NCBI RefSeq assembly: GCF_024139115.2
Contig: NC_085140.1
Location: forward strand, 163,024,452 to 163,088,451
DNA: 64,000 nucleotides
Direction: 5' to 3'
Source: Armigeres subalbatus
Lineage: Eukaryota; Arthropoda; Insecta; Diptera; Culicidae
In this document: positions 47,740-58,925 of the stretch, in pieces
Layout: the number at the start of each line of letters is the position of its first letter
Numbering within the stretch: the first letter of the stretch is position 1
Program-made: the position numbers and the translations under genes
The notes under the pieces: model-generated
Told to the model about the DNA's origin: nothing
The model's input: only the letters and a program-made list of their open reading frames with translations
The model's database searches: none

Positions 47740-48707
47740 GGCAGAAAGCCATTTGGCCGGATACCACAAGGCTGAAAGTTTTTTGGCCGAATATGTCGTT
47801 TAACCGAAAATACTATTTGGTAGAAGCCTACCCGAGCAAAGCTTGAGAGCAAATTGATAACTTGTTTTGATGTTGTGAAATCATCGATTATGTTTACTTA
47901 ATTTGATATCTTTTTGGTCGTTCTAACCAGGCATTGCAATATCATCTGTGCACAGAATATTATCTTTGCTTTTGCAAAGATGTTATCCCTAATCCCACAG
48001 TACTCTGGAAAGATAATATAATTTGAGCATTTGATGAGGCGAACATTGTACCATACCATTATATCATCAGTATCTTGGCTCATAAGATCGAATGATGGGA
48101 TAAATTGCAAAGCCTGATTTTAACGGTAAAAATAACAAAACGTTCAGCAGATAAATCTTACTATGACATCAAATCAAAAACAATCCTGCTGTCAATGACA
48201 GCAAATCGAAAATTAATTTTGAAATTGGTTTCATATATCAAAATAAATACACAGTTTGATGTCATATTATTCAATTCAGTAATAACAGCAAAATATTGAA
48301 AAACAAATTATGAATCAATTTGATGCCAAATTCTGACTCAATAACCGAATATGCCCTTTGGCCGAAATAGTCGTTTGGTCGAAAGGGTAATTCAGTCGAA
48401 AGTGTCGTTCGGCTGAATTGGTCTTTTTGGATATTTTCAAGACATTAACCAGAGAATTTTTTGAATTCCACCTAAAACAAATGATGAGCTTCCCCAGAAA
48501 ATTCTTCGTTTTTCCAGAATATTAATTTGGAAATTATTTTCAGACTTTCCACTGGAACTACTTCCAAGTTTCGAGAACTCTTTGGAATTGCCAAAAGAAG
48601 GTCTTTGGATTCGATCGTTGGCCGAAAATTCCGTAGCCTTTCTACTTTTAAGTCGATACTGGCCTTTAGACCAAAAGACATCTAGCCAAGTACCATGAGC
48701 ATGAGCA

Positions 48708-51382
48708 TTAGGGTGCGGCTTATTTTTCGAATGTTTCCGAAACCTGGAATTCGTGTGCTTAAACGCTTTTTTATGGCAGAAAAAGAGTAGCCTCAGAATT
48801 TCAGGCCAAAATATTGAAGTTTAGAGGTCGCGCAAAGCTCTTTAAGGTGATTTTTTGCCAATCAAGTTTAGAGTAAGTAATATGCAGATATTGATAAAAA
48901 TTTCATCTTTTTTAAGGAAAATCAGTTTTACAAACGTACTAACTTTGTTAAATGTCAGCCGAATCCGGATATTTTTATATAAAATCAAAGAGGATTTTGT
49001 ATTCTAATTTTTCTTAGAAAAAATTGAGTTTCTCAAACCATTATTTGTCAAAGTTTCAGACCAAATATTGCAAAACAATTTTTCTATTGAACAAGGACAC
49101 TTTATAGTAGGCCATAATTTTCTTATTTTTATAGTACATTTTGAATATAATAGTTGCTTTTTATATGGAATCAGTATATCAGTGGTATAGAACTGATTAA
49201 GTACAGTAAATTAGCAGAAAACTGGATTATCTGTAAGAATTTCATTATGCTTTACTGTTTTGAAGTTTTTACAATGTTATATGATATAATGTTATGTTGT
49301 TAACAATGATGATTATAGCACGAGTGAAATTTTGATACGAGTTAATTTTAATTATAAATTATCTTATTAAATTGGTGAAGAACTGTTTTTCCGAACAATC
49401 TTTTGACGTAAATCTACTTATCATTTGAATTAAAATCAACAAATAGCCTTTATTGAATGTCTTTATTTCTTAAAGGTCGTAAGCTCACAATTCACAGCGA
49501 TAACCGAACTATGATAAAAACGATTTACATTCCACATTATACCAGAATCATAATGGTATTGAATTATAATCACGCTGTAGTCTGAATTTCTTTATACATT
49601 TTTGGAAGAAGGATTTTAAGTTGCGAAGACCGTAAACCTCATTGGTTTAGATTAATGCAAGAGTTTTCCATGAATTTGTAGGTATTGTTTGAAGAACTTA
49701 GTGTTAATAGGTAACTATATCAATCATATCCACGTTCTATTTGTAGCTGTAAAAAGAACGGTAAATAATTATGCTGGAAGGCTCGATTTACTCATGATAA
49801 ATCCGGGATAGTAGATTTATAACAGATGTACCCTAATCAAAAATGTTTACTGAACTGCAATGCAGTTCGGCAATGTTTTGATCATAGTGACTACGGTTTT
49901 AATAGACCGGACTGTAAGACCAACAGTTTGTTAAGAATGTTCTCCGTTTGAAAAAGTAATTTTGACATATATTTTATAGGAAGAATTCTATCAATATAAG
50001 ATTGATTGTGGTACGTAGACCGTTAATAATGAGTCATCCTCATTTAATAATGTAAATGTAATCGCCGAAACATGTAGGTGTTCGAAGATTTTAAAAGTCT
50101 ACAAAACCACAAATCTCATTTAATGCACCTTTAAATTTTCTTGGAATTGGCTTAAAATTGTCCGCAAGATTCAATAAAATGGAGGGGTGACACTTTGAAT
50201 CTTAGGACCAATCTTAGGTGCTTATGACCATCTTTGGTGGTGTGCAAGAAGACGGTGTGTGGCGGCGAAGAATGAACCATGAGCTCGCCCAACTCTATGG
50301 CGAACCCAGTATCCAGAAGGTAGCTAAAGCCGGAAGGATACGATGGGCAGGACATGTTGCAAGAATGCCGGACAGCAACCCTGCAAAGATGGTGTTCGCT
50401 TCCGATCAGGCAGGTACGAGACGGCGTGGAGCGCAACGAGCGAGATGGGCAGACCAGGTGCAAAACGACTTGGCGAGCGTGGGGCGTATCCGAGGATGGA
50501 GAGATGCGGCCTCGAACCGTGTATTGTGGCGTCAAATTGTTGATTCAGTGTTATCTGTTTAGATGTAAACTAAATAAATGAAATGAATGACACTTTGAAT
50601 CTGGAATACTTGAAAATAGTAAACAGGTCTACTAACTTTTAACTGATTGAAGAACGGTAAATTATTATGCGGGTATGCTCTCATTCTAAACAGCTTTTCA
50701 TTATGGCTTAACATTGTTAATACGTCAAAACAATAAAACATAATGAAATTCTTACAGGTATTGCAGTTTTCTAGTAAATTTAATATGCCAAAACAGTTTT
50801 ATACGACAACGGTATTATTTCAAATGAAAAGAAACTATAAAACTTAAAATGTGCTAAAAAAAATGAAGGCCTACTGTTCAATAGAAAAATTGGTTTGCAG
50901 TATTTGGTCTAAAACATTGCCAAAAAATGTTTCTAGAAACTCAGTTTGTTCTAAGAAAAATTATAATACAAATTTCTCTTTGACTTCATGAAAAAATATC
51001 CGGACTCGGCTGATATTTGACAAAGTTAGAGCATTTGTAAAACTGATTTTCCTTAAAAAAGAACAATTTTTTATCAAAATCTGCATATTATCATCATTTG
51101 GAGCTGATTTCAAGAAATATGATGTTCCACAAAGTTTTATAAATTTAATACTGAAAAGATTAATTACAATAGATTGTAAATCGGATAAAAATTGCCAAAG
51201 TTATGATTGTTTTTATGAAAGTCTAATCTTGATGGTCAAAAAATCACCTTAAAGGGCTTTGCGCAACCTCTAAACTTCAGTATTTCGGCCTGGAATTCTG
51301 AGGCTACTCTTTTTTTGCCATAAAAAGCGTTCCACACGAATTCCAGGTTTCGGAAACATTCGGAAAATAAGCCGCACCCTAA
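48708..51382. mobile_element. 2.7-kb foldback with TTAGGGTGCGGCTTATTTT ends
   Basis: TTAGGGTGCGGCTTATTTTTC at the left is inverted at the right (...CCGCACCCTAA). The arms pair imperfectly over at least 550 bases and probably more (48708-49260 against 50760-51382), sharing CTCTTTAAGGTGATTTTTTG and GTAAGAATTTCATTATG. Flanks carry TGAGCATGAGCA on both sides (48696-48707, 51383-51394); as that is also the tail repeat of the host retroposon, its size as a duplication is uncertain. No transposase. Confidence 0.85.
50203..50587 (+). mobile_element. 5'-truncated LINE end, target duplication intact
   Basis: A 15-bp repeat TGACACTTTGAATCT (50188-50202, 50588-50602) frames it. An open frame (to the stop at 50562) reads WRRRMNHELAQLYGEPSIQK, RIRWAGHVARMPDSNPAKMV, RRRGAQRARWADQVQND and WRDAASNRVLWRQIV. 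This is the C-terminal end of a LINE ORF2 with an ATAAATGA-type tail. The frame is intact, so insertion is recent relative to neighbours. Confidence 0.85.
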
Positions 51383-53847
51383 TGAGCATGAGCATTATGA
51401 TCGCACAATTCGTAGTTGCTACTCCGTGATTTACTGAACTTGCGAAATTGTACAGAAAACACAATGAATGGGGCTTGGGATTAGCTTCCCATTCTCAATG
51501 TACACGTTTCGGGTGCTCGCATATTTAAAGTCAATAACGGCGCCGGCCACGTCCTTACGGTCATATAGGAATGGAAGGATTGTTAGTCCGACTCTCGTTG
51601 CTACTAGAGACCGAGTATACCTCTGCATCTCAACGATTGTCTTGGGATAGGATATCGTTTTAGTTACAAAGGATAATTTATCTGGATTCACTTTGGTTAG
51701 CGATGCGATCTATGGGATGGGAAATAACACTAATACGAGTTAAAAGTTAAAACATGCACGCCCGGTGGCATATGAAAACTGAGGAAACTCGCGTTTTGGA
51801 CGACCGCACGGAAGCGCAGCACTCTGTACACACTCGATGGCTTCAGCAAACTATTGAAGAACGCGCTTTTTTCGATCGCGCGCGACATGCGCATGAGCCA
51901 CCGAACACAAGATAGGGTATTTGTTCCTATATCAATAACAATAAGGCACAGTGCACATAAAGTACATTGATTTCTCACCCAATTATCAAGTACCGTGAGA
52001 ATAATTATGCTCAACTGACATAATTTTTAATTGAGAACAATTTGGTCACTTCAAAAATGAAATGAACATCACATTTATGAAGTATTTAACTGAAAAACAT
52101 CATCACCACCATGCACCCATTTCAATAACATTCTAAAATAGTTAATCCTATGCCTGTACCTATTTCAATAATACTACTTCCAACATAAACTACGCACACA
52201 ATTACTCATGGGTATAAGTAACGATATGATTGCAGCGATTGCAGTGATGCCGAATTCTCCAATGTTTTTTATTTATGTAGGAACAACTGAAATGTTATTA
52301 GAAATATAATTACAATATTTCAGTTTTTGTTGCAATTTTCCATCTTACCAGTTCAATTTTATGTTTGTCATAATTTATATTTTCGATATACCTTATTTTG
52401 CAAATATGTTAGTTGAGTTTCACATTAAAAGTTCATTCAAGCCTTTTTGAAATAAAAATCTTAGTCGGCAACCCGTGAGGATACAAGCAAGATGTAAAAC
52501 TATACGGACAGATGTAAAACTATATGGAATACGGACAAGGATGATTGAGACATAGTTCGAGATAAACCTATATCAAACTATAGGAAATCGCGTTCTTTTT
52601 TCAAATATAATTATAATAATAGTGAAAATGTGATGTGCTTTATGTCTTGTGAAGTGAATTTCATATGTAAACATGTGTTTTAGCTTGAAATTGAGTGGAA
52701 AACAACGTTGTAAAAACAGGTGTATCTGCTAGTAGCAATCGAGCAGTGCATCAAACCAACAGATCAGAGGTAGGAAAATGTGTTTTATAGTTTTTTTTTC
52801 TAATAATTTGAGTCTTGTGAACTGAAATATAGCTTAAACTGAATTTTAAATAATATTATAAAGATTGAAGAATGTTGTCCAATCGTGATTGTGTACGTTC
52901 GATGTGAGATATTGTATTTAAATCAATTTTCAATTGGGTTTATTGACGATTGTGATTAATATACGGGCTGTTATTAATATGGGAGCATTTACCCTAGATA
53001 TTTTATTTCTTTCCCGACGACTAAAACACGCACTGCACTTACTTGTTCGATGGCTGCTCTTATTACCGGCCGCGCAATGCAGAACACAATATTTCGGCAG
53101 ATCGCGCGATCGTTCTGCTGTCCGAAACAAGAAAAATCACGCACTGAACTCAAAAGACATTTAGCCAAGTACCATTTAGCAAAACTGAACGTTTCACCGA
53201 AACTGTTTTGATCGAAAAAGAAGTTTGGCCGGAAGCGACGTACAGCCAAACGGAAGATTTGGCCGGACTTGTAAAAAGTTTTTTGTTCTAACAGGTCATT
53301 TTGCTGAAAATGCCGTTCGGCCGAAAAAGTCGTTTGACCGAATAGATCATCTGACTAAAAATGTCTTTCGGTAAGGATTGTCATTTGGCAGAAAGAGTCA
53401 TTTGGCCCAAAAATGTCCTTTCTGCAAAGTGTCGTTCGGCTGAATTGATTATTTTGCCAAAATGACGTTTATCCGAAAAGGCCATTTGAGAGAAAATGCC
53501 GTTTGGCCAAAAAGGTTGTTTTGCAGATAGGACAATTTTGGGCTAAATGACCATTTCTACCAAACGGCATTTTCGGTCAAATGATCTCTTCGATTAAAAG
53601 AGTTTTTTCGGTCAATTCACCAGTTCGGCTGAATCTTCATTGCGGCTGTACGTCGCTTTAAGTCAAACTACATTTTTGGTCAAACCATTTTCGACCGGAA
53701 AACAATTCGACATAATGGGATTTGGTTAGATGACTTTTGGCTTAAACGCCAGTATCGACTTAAGAAGTAGCGAGATTACGAAATTTCGTTAAAATATTTG
53801 ACAAAAAATCCTTTTCGCCGTAAAGTCGTTAGGCCAAACAGATGGTT

Positions 53848-53930
53848 ATTCTTCTTCTTCTTCTTCTTTTCCTTCTTCTTCTTCTTTTTCTTCTTCTTAT
53901 TCTTTTTCTTCTTCTTCTTATGCTTCAATG
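53848..53930. repeat. CTT microsatellite
   Basis: Imperfect TTC/CTT run; in one frame it encodes a spurious poly-Phe stretch. Confidence 0.9.
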
Positions 53931-53934
53931 GCTC

Positions 53935-54600
53935 TACATTCCAACTGGAACTTGGCCTGCCAATAATAAAGATAAATCATGCCCATTATACTAAAAATAA
54001 TGGAAAAAGTGAGTTTCATTTAGAGTATATAAAATCCACTTATTTAACGAAAATCATAAAAAGCAAAAATCAGTTTGCATATCAGGAGGGTAAATCTTCA
54101 GTTACAGCGCTTCACAAGCTAGTTACAAAGTTGGAAAGATCTTTTGAAGCAAAAGAAATGTCACTTGCAGCATTCCTTGACATTTAGGGAGCATTCGATA
54201 ACACATTTCACAATTCAATGAAGAATGCTATGTTGAAACGTGGTTTCGATGTATGTATTGTTGATTGAATTGGCAAGATGTTATCAAAAAGAGAAATATC
54301 AGCTCATCAATTAGTGTAAGAGCAGTAAAAGGATGTCCCCAAGGAGACCTCTATTGTAGTCTTTAATCGTTGATGATTTTCTCAAACAATTGGAGGCTCG
54401 AGGCTTCGAAATAGTGGGCTTTGCGGATGATATAGTTATATTGGTGAGAGGAAAATATGACAAAATATGCAAATTGCCCTAAATTTCATCACAATACGGT
54501 GTGAAAAAGAAGGATTTAACATAAATCCTTCAAAGTCCACATTGTTGGCGTTTACAAGGTGGCGTTATCTCGAAATTTTGAACTCAAGGATGGTTTAGAT
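53935..54600 (+). pseudogene. LINE reverse-transcriptase fragment, decayed
   Basis: Frames give NQFAYQEGKSSVTALHKLVT then LAAFLDI-GAFDNT (54000-54200), GCPQGD near 54335, FEIVGFADDIVILVRGKYD (about 54400-54460) and FNINPSKSTLLAFT. The catalytic FADD is readable, but stops and frameshifts separate every block. Residue pattern suggests an R1/LOA-group element; not certain. Confidence 0.75.
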
Positions 54601-55850
54601 GGCTTAGGACGACTAAAGCTTGTGCATAACATGTATATAAAAGTACTGAATAGAGTTGAGTGAAAAATCTGAAAGTTGTACAGTGAAAAAAGAAACTGTA
54701 CGGTTAACAGCTGAAACATTTTTTTTTTAAATATTAACCCAGTTTAAAAACCCAGCAAAAATCCCTTACGTAACAAATTTACTTGCTTATTCTATAATGT
54801 ACCACTTCAATTGCCAGGCCCCGTATACCGCCTTCAAGTAGAGATGATTAAGACACTCATTTTGTGGATCATTGCATCAACTTCGCTTTAGATATAACAT
54901 GACATGTCACATCAATATTTTTCTGCTGTGGATTTCACAAGAACAAAATTAGTTGTCGATTTGCTCTCAAACTTTGCTCGGGATCACAGTCAAACTTTCA
55001 TGAGTCTATGACTCAATGAATCGCCTGCTTTGAGCGTGCTTACAGCGGCACACTAGGAGTTAACTTTCTGAAATCAGTATGGCGAAAGGCATCTAAGGTT
55101 CGATTTCTCAAAATTAAGCACCTTCATCAAAAAAATATTTGGTAGGCATGGTAGCGGACACCTTCCTACATAATCGGTACCAAATAGTTTTTCATGAAAA
55201 GTTCTTATTTTGAGAAAACCCGCATTAGATGTCTTTCGTCATACAAATTTCTGGCGGATAACTCCTGCTGGCTATTTTACGCATATACTATAGCGCCTGG
55301 ATGTGGTAGCGGCGAGTAGAAAATCAGCCACTGCCAATAATTCATTGAGATTCTCACGTCCGAATGTGTGAGTGGCGATAAAAGGAAAACAAACACTCCT
55401 AGATGGTGCAACTCAGCAAAGCTTGGGTTAAAATGAGTATATTTCCATATATTTTTTGACTCTTTTGCAATCATTGTGATGACTTAATCAATTTTGAGGT
55501 TATGAGCAGAAGGAAAACAAACATGTATTTACACATGCCAAATTGCACATTAGTGTGCGAGCGATAAACGTCACTCATCTCTATATAGATTTTTTTTTAT
55601 CCTTTTGTTTATTTAGTAGGCAATCTGTGTTACTAAATCGGTACTGTGCCGAGATCTACTGTGGTATTCCGCTGCCAGAATCCAAACAGAATCTATCTTT
55701 AGATTTTCCATTATTCATTGTTGTTGTCGTTCCTGGTCCATCTCACCGTAAATCCATTGTGTCCATTTACACGGACAAATGAATCCAATGATTGTTGCAT
55801 TGTTCGATTGCCATTTATCCACGTACCCGGAAAAATGACAACAGGAATGC
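54601..55850. other. No recognisable gene
   Basis: AT-rich. Around 54960-54985 GCTCTCAAACTTTGCTCGGG is the inverse of the CCCGAGCAAAGCTTGAGAGC found at 47831, a dispersed repeat end. Confidence 0.4.
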
Positions 55851-55854
55851 CTCC

Positions 55855-56033
55855 GAGAAGAGCAATTTGTTAGTCGTCATCAGGTAGTCGTTACGGTAAG
55901 CACGTTCCCCAATACGCCACCGTATAGGCTGCGCATCCGGCGACTGACGAGGGTTAGGTGGAGGAAATGGGAATCGAACCCATGACCATTCGCTTGTAAG
56001 GCGAACGTGTATCCAGCTACGCCACGGGACCCC
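55855..56033 (-). mobile_element. SINE with tRNA-Val-like head
   Basis: On the minus strand the head (about 56033-55959) has a perfect A box TGGCGTAGCTGG, anticodon stem TTCGC/GCGAA with loop CTTACAA (anticodon TAC), and B box GGTTCGATTCC. The acceptor stem does not pair, so it is no functional tRNA. The body follows (CAGTCGCCGGATGCGCAGCC, CGTAACGACTACCTGATGAC). The 3' end and target duplication were not found. Confidence 0.75.
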
Positions 56034-56320
56034 TCGACTCGATATAGGCTTATGGAAGCAAATTTTGTCACATTAAAACATATTTGCTGGGTTACTGTGT
56101 TGGTCCCTCCAAAGCGCTTTCCAGTAATTTTCTGTTCCACATCTGATTTCCATGAGTAGATGGTCCCTTCAATATCGACTCCTGGAGATTTGACTGTATA
56201 GCAATCCAGTACAACTTTGTTGACAGAGGAAGGTAAAAATATAACTAACACAAGTATTATTTTAATTTCCTTAGACTAGAGAGAGGCCTGTGCAGTGTTA
56301 TCGGAGCTCACTGAGCCTAA

Positions 56321-56611
56321 TTACACGAATTCTCCAACCACCTCGATATCCTTACCACCGATACAAACTCGTGGTGGGTGACCTAGCCGTAATCCTTTGC
56401 GCGTTTCGAAGAGACTCGAAAATGCCCCTGAAACTCGAACTACGCACATCACCCGATCTATCGTCGCCTTGATCAACCGTTTCAGTTTATCTGGGAATCC
56501 ATGTTCGTGCATTAGCTTCCATAGCAGATCCCCATCAATTCTATCATGTGTGGCCAATGGCGGATCAAATATCTCTTCAACCACCTTCAAGCAAAGCGAA
56601 CAAGCGAACAT
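56321..56611 (-). pseudogene. LINE reverse-transcriptase fragment with internal deletion
   Basis: Reads HDRIDGDLLWKLMHEHGFPD then RLIKATIDRVMCVVRVSGAF and, after a deletion that removes the catalytic YADD region, GGKDIEVVGEFV-stop-LGSVSSD. The first segment is the RT region before the palm aspartates of an RTE-type LINE. Non-functional. Confidence 0.75.
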
Positions 56612-56935
56612 ATTCGGTCAAATGACTTGATCATCAAATGACCTACTCGGCAAAATGATTGATTCGGCCAAATGATCTATTCGGCCAAACCTGCCGTAAT
56701 CTGAAAAAGTGACATATACGCCATTTACCAAAAAATTTCCAAAAATGGTGTTAACGAGTAGTACTCATCGAGCTCTTTAACAGAAACATGGAAACCATGT
56801 ATGTTGTAAATTGGATCATACGTCACCTTTTGAAATTACGGCAGAAATGACCTGTTCGGCTAAATGACCTTGTCAGCCAAATGCCCTATTCAGTCATATG
56901 TCCTTTGTGGCCAAATGGGATTCCCCCGTTTTATT
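56612..56935. repeat. GGCCAAATGACC tandem repeat locus
   Basis: Units like ATTCGGCCAAATGATCTATT from 56612 to 56690 and from 56845 to 56930, interrupted by a MITE. Same family as the ends of the foldback at 3318-4612. Confidence 0.75.
56691..56844. repeat. 154-bp MITE, CTGCCGTAAT ends (copy 2)
   Basis: CTGCCGTAATCTGAAAAAGT inverted at the right (CCTTTTGAAATTACGGCAG). Same interior as 31220-31377 (GTTAACGAGTAGTACTCATC). Inserted in the GGCCAAA repeats. Confidence 0.85.
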
Positions 56936-56985
56936 TACATGTACCATTCCCACGTGTTCCTTGTGCCCATAATGCCCCCCCCCTT

Positions 56986-57207
56986 GTGTGCTAGTAATGG
57001 ACCCTTTAGCATATTTACATTTACAAACTAATTAATATAACTAAATTTCTGTTTCCCTGTCCATAACAAACGTATGGAACTGCTGTCATGTTACATGAAG
57101 CAACTTCACCCGACGGAAGTTTGCAGAAATTAGTCGATTCCAGCGTTTAATTTGGGATTTTGTTCAGGGGGTCCATTATATGCACGGGGTCCACTACTAG
57201 CACTCAC
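56986..57207. repeat. MITE, GTGTGCTAGTAATGGACCC ends
   Basis: Left GTGTGCTAGTAATGGACCC is inverted at the right (GGGGTCCACTACTAGCACTCAC), with a second GGGTCCATTATATGCAC copy before it. About 220 bp. Confidence 0.7.
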
Positions 57208-57230
57208 TCTCTAGAATGTACTCCATACCG

Positions 57231-57343
57231 ATTAATGATTAATTATTTTAGAGCGTCTTAGGGGAAATGCTACAAGGTTAAAAGACTATTATTCTTCCAT
57301 GTTAATAGTGGAAGTAAATGGAAGAATAATAGTCTTTTAACCT
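57231..57343. repeat. 113-bp hairpin insertion in a LINE frame
   Basis: Flanked by the 12-bp repeat TACTCCATACCG (57219-57230, 57344-57355). Its right part is a hairpin: AGGTTAAAAGACTATTATTC inverted at 57322-57343. Confidence 0.75.
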
Positions 57344-57724
57344 TACTCCATACCGGTAGTCCTCCACAGACAGGAGACCTGGACGATGCTCGTGGAGGAC
57401 CAACGCGCATTTGGAGTTTTCGAAAGTGCTGCGTACCATCTATGCTATGGTGGGATGCAGATGGCGGACGGTACGTGGAGGAAGCGAATGAACCACGAGT
57501 TGCATCAGCTGTTGGGAGAACCATCCATCGTTCACACCTATAAAATCGAAAGACTGCGATGGGCCGGGCACGTAGCCAGAATGTCGGATATCAATCCGGT
57601 AAAAATGGTTCCTAACAACGATCCGACGGGAACAAGAAGTCGAGGCGACCTGCAGCCGTGGACCGAGATGAATGGAGGAAATGATGTACTGCACATTCCA
57701 CTCTTGCCTTTGAGTTGAACAAAT
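57344..57724 (+). pseudogene. LINE C-terminal fragment
   Basis: Reads YSIPVVLHRQETWTMLVEDQ then FGVFESAAYHLCYGGMQMAD, WRKRMNHELHQLLGEPSIV, RLRWAGHVARMSDINPVKMV and TGTRSRGDLQPWTEMNGG to the stop at 57718, followed by an AAATAAGTAAATAAATGA tail. It is homologous to the piece at 50203-50587. The coding part is open to its end; the 5' part is lost at the hairpin insertion. Confidence 0.8.
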
Positions 57725-57739
57725 AAGTAAATAAATGAT

Positions 57740-58215
57740 TTAGACCAGCCATGTTGTATGCTGTGCCAATATGGACTAGTTGCTGCAATACCAGAAAGAA
57801 GGCACTTCAGAGGATTCAAAATAAAATTCTGAAAATGATTCTGAAGTTGCCTCCGTGGTATAGTACCAATGAACTTCATAGAATTTCTAATATTGAGACA
57901 TTGCAACAAATGTCCAACAAAATAGTTTCCAATTTTAGACAAAAATCGTTGCAATCTTCTATTGCAACGATTAACTCCTTGTACCCTTAGTATAATATAG
58001 GTTAAGATTAGTTTAAGTTGAAAACATTGTAATTCCTACATGGTTCAATTCAACCAGAGGAAAAATTCTAACTGCCAGAGGCAATTGAAATGTATTAATA
58101 ATAACTAAAAATATAACATAGCAAATAAGGATGATAGTGTTAAGAAAACACGGAACACCTAGTCTAAGAGATGAATGCATGTATTAGATAATTAGCAAAC
58201 AAAATTAGTTAAAAA
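57740..58215 (+). mobile_element. Juan-type LINE 3' end, severely 5'-truncated
   Basis: Framed by the 15-bp repeat AAGTAAATAAATGAT (57725-57739, 58216-58230). It encodes only the last about 79 residues (MLYAVPIWTSCCNTRKKALQ ... SSIATINSLYP) plus the 3' UTR and A tail. The UTR from about 58062 is almost identical to 43370-43517. It landed in the tail of another LINE. Confidence 0.9.
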
Positions 58216-58319
58216 AAGTAAATAAATGATACACTTTTTTTTTAAAGAAGCAGTGATAAATATCGCTTCATAAAACGAGGTATCATCGCTGAATTATTGA
58301 TTAATTTGCGTTATGAGCC

Positions 58320-58925
58320 AACCTTGCATCCAAGGTTAACATTACCTGCCGTTACCCGATATAGATCAACGGCGATATTTTAAACGGCAGCAACGTGCCG
58401 CCAAAAATCGTCGGTGGTGATGACACACACCTCGTCGAATGCAAGTTGTTGCGAGGAAATCGGTTGAGAAAAACTATACGAAAAAGTGGCTAATGTTTGT
58501 CGGTCTTTGTGTACACACACACAAACATACGGACTGACAGACATTTGTTCAGTCGAGCTGAGTCGATTGGTATAATATACATAATATATATTGGTATATA
58601 CACTGGATTTTGTTTTTACACGATTTACACTTTCTTAATTTTTCACTCCATCCTAAATGCTTAACGCATATTAACTAACATGTGATTTTTCTTTGAATTA
58701 ATTAGAATTTTTGAAACATGTTGCAAAGATTTTGGTGGCAAATTGAAGTCACACGAACAAAAATACGAGCGAAAAAAATCGTGTAAAAACAAAATCCTGT
58801 GTATATGGTTATATTATAACATCATTGGTCTCCGAGACTTCGATAAAAAGTTCGATTTTGGAGTGAAATGATAGCCTTTCGGTACAACTTTGTTTTACGA
58901 GAAAGGCAGAAAGGTAGATTATTAG
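58320..58925. repeat. Dispersed repeat with CAGTCGAGCTGAGTCGATTGG, split by a hairpin
   Basis: The flanks (58430-58570 and 58810-58920, with TTCGATTTTGGAGTGAAATG and TACGAGAAAGGCAGAAAGG) look like one repeat type I associate with mosquito genomes. Between them 58598-58805 is a hairpin: CACTGGATTTTGTTTTTACA inverted as TGTAAAAACAAAATCCTGTG, bounded by TATA words. Confidence 0.6.

Larger units (their letters stand above)
48697..53150 (-). mobile_element. Retroposon copy (CG-rich head), itself interrupted
   Basis: The flanks 48672-48696 and 53151-53175 are the same 25-base sequence with one mismatch, marking a target duplication. The head with GATCGCGCGATCGTTCTGCT lies at the right (53080-53145), the 3' module and TGCTCA tail at the left. 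Minus orientation. The tail is broken by the foldback at 48708-51382. About 1.1 kb (51920-53020) of AT-rich sequence inside is not recognised. Confidence 0.7.
47740..53840. mobile_element. GGCCGAA-type repeat locus split by nested insertions
   Basis: Units like TTTGGCCGAATATGTCGTTT occur at 47740-47825, 48340-48430, around 48650-48690 and 53155-53840. The gap 48697-53150 is an insertion with matching flanks. Another foreign piece (about 47830-48340) begins CCCGAGCAAAGCTTGAGAGC. Confidence 0.65.

Noticed and set aside
53798..53935. Poly-Phe N-terminus of a 129-codon frame
   Set aside because: This is the CTT microsatellite; only the part after about 53935 has LINE similarity.
55959..56033. 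Functional tRNA-Val(TAC)
   Set aside because: A and B boxes are good but the acceptor stem does not pair and a SINE body follows.
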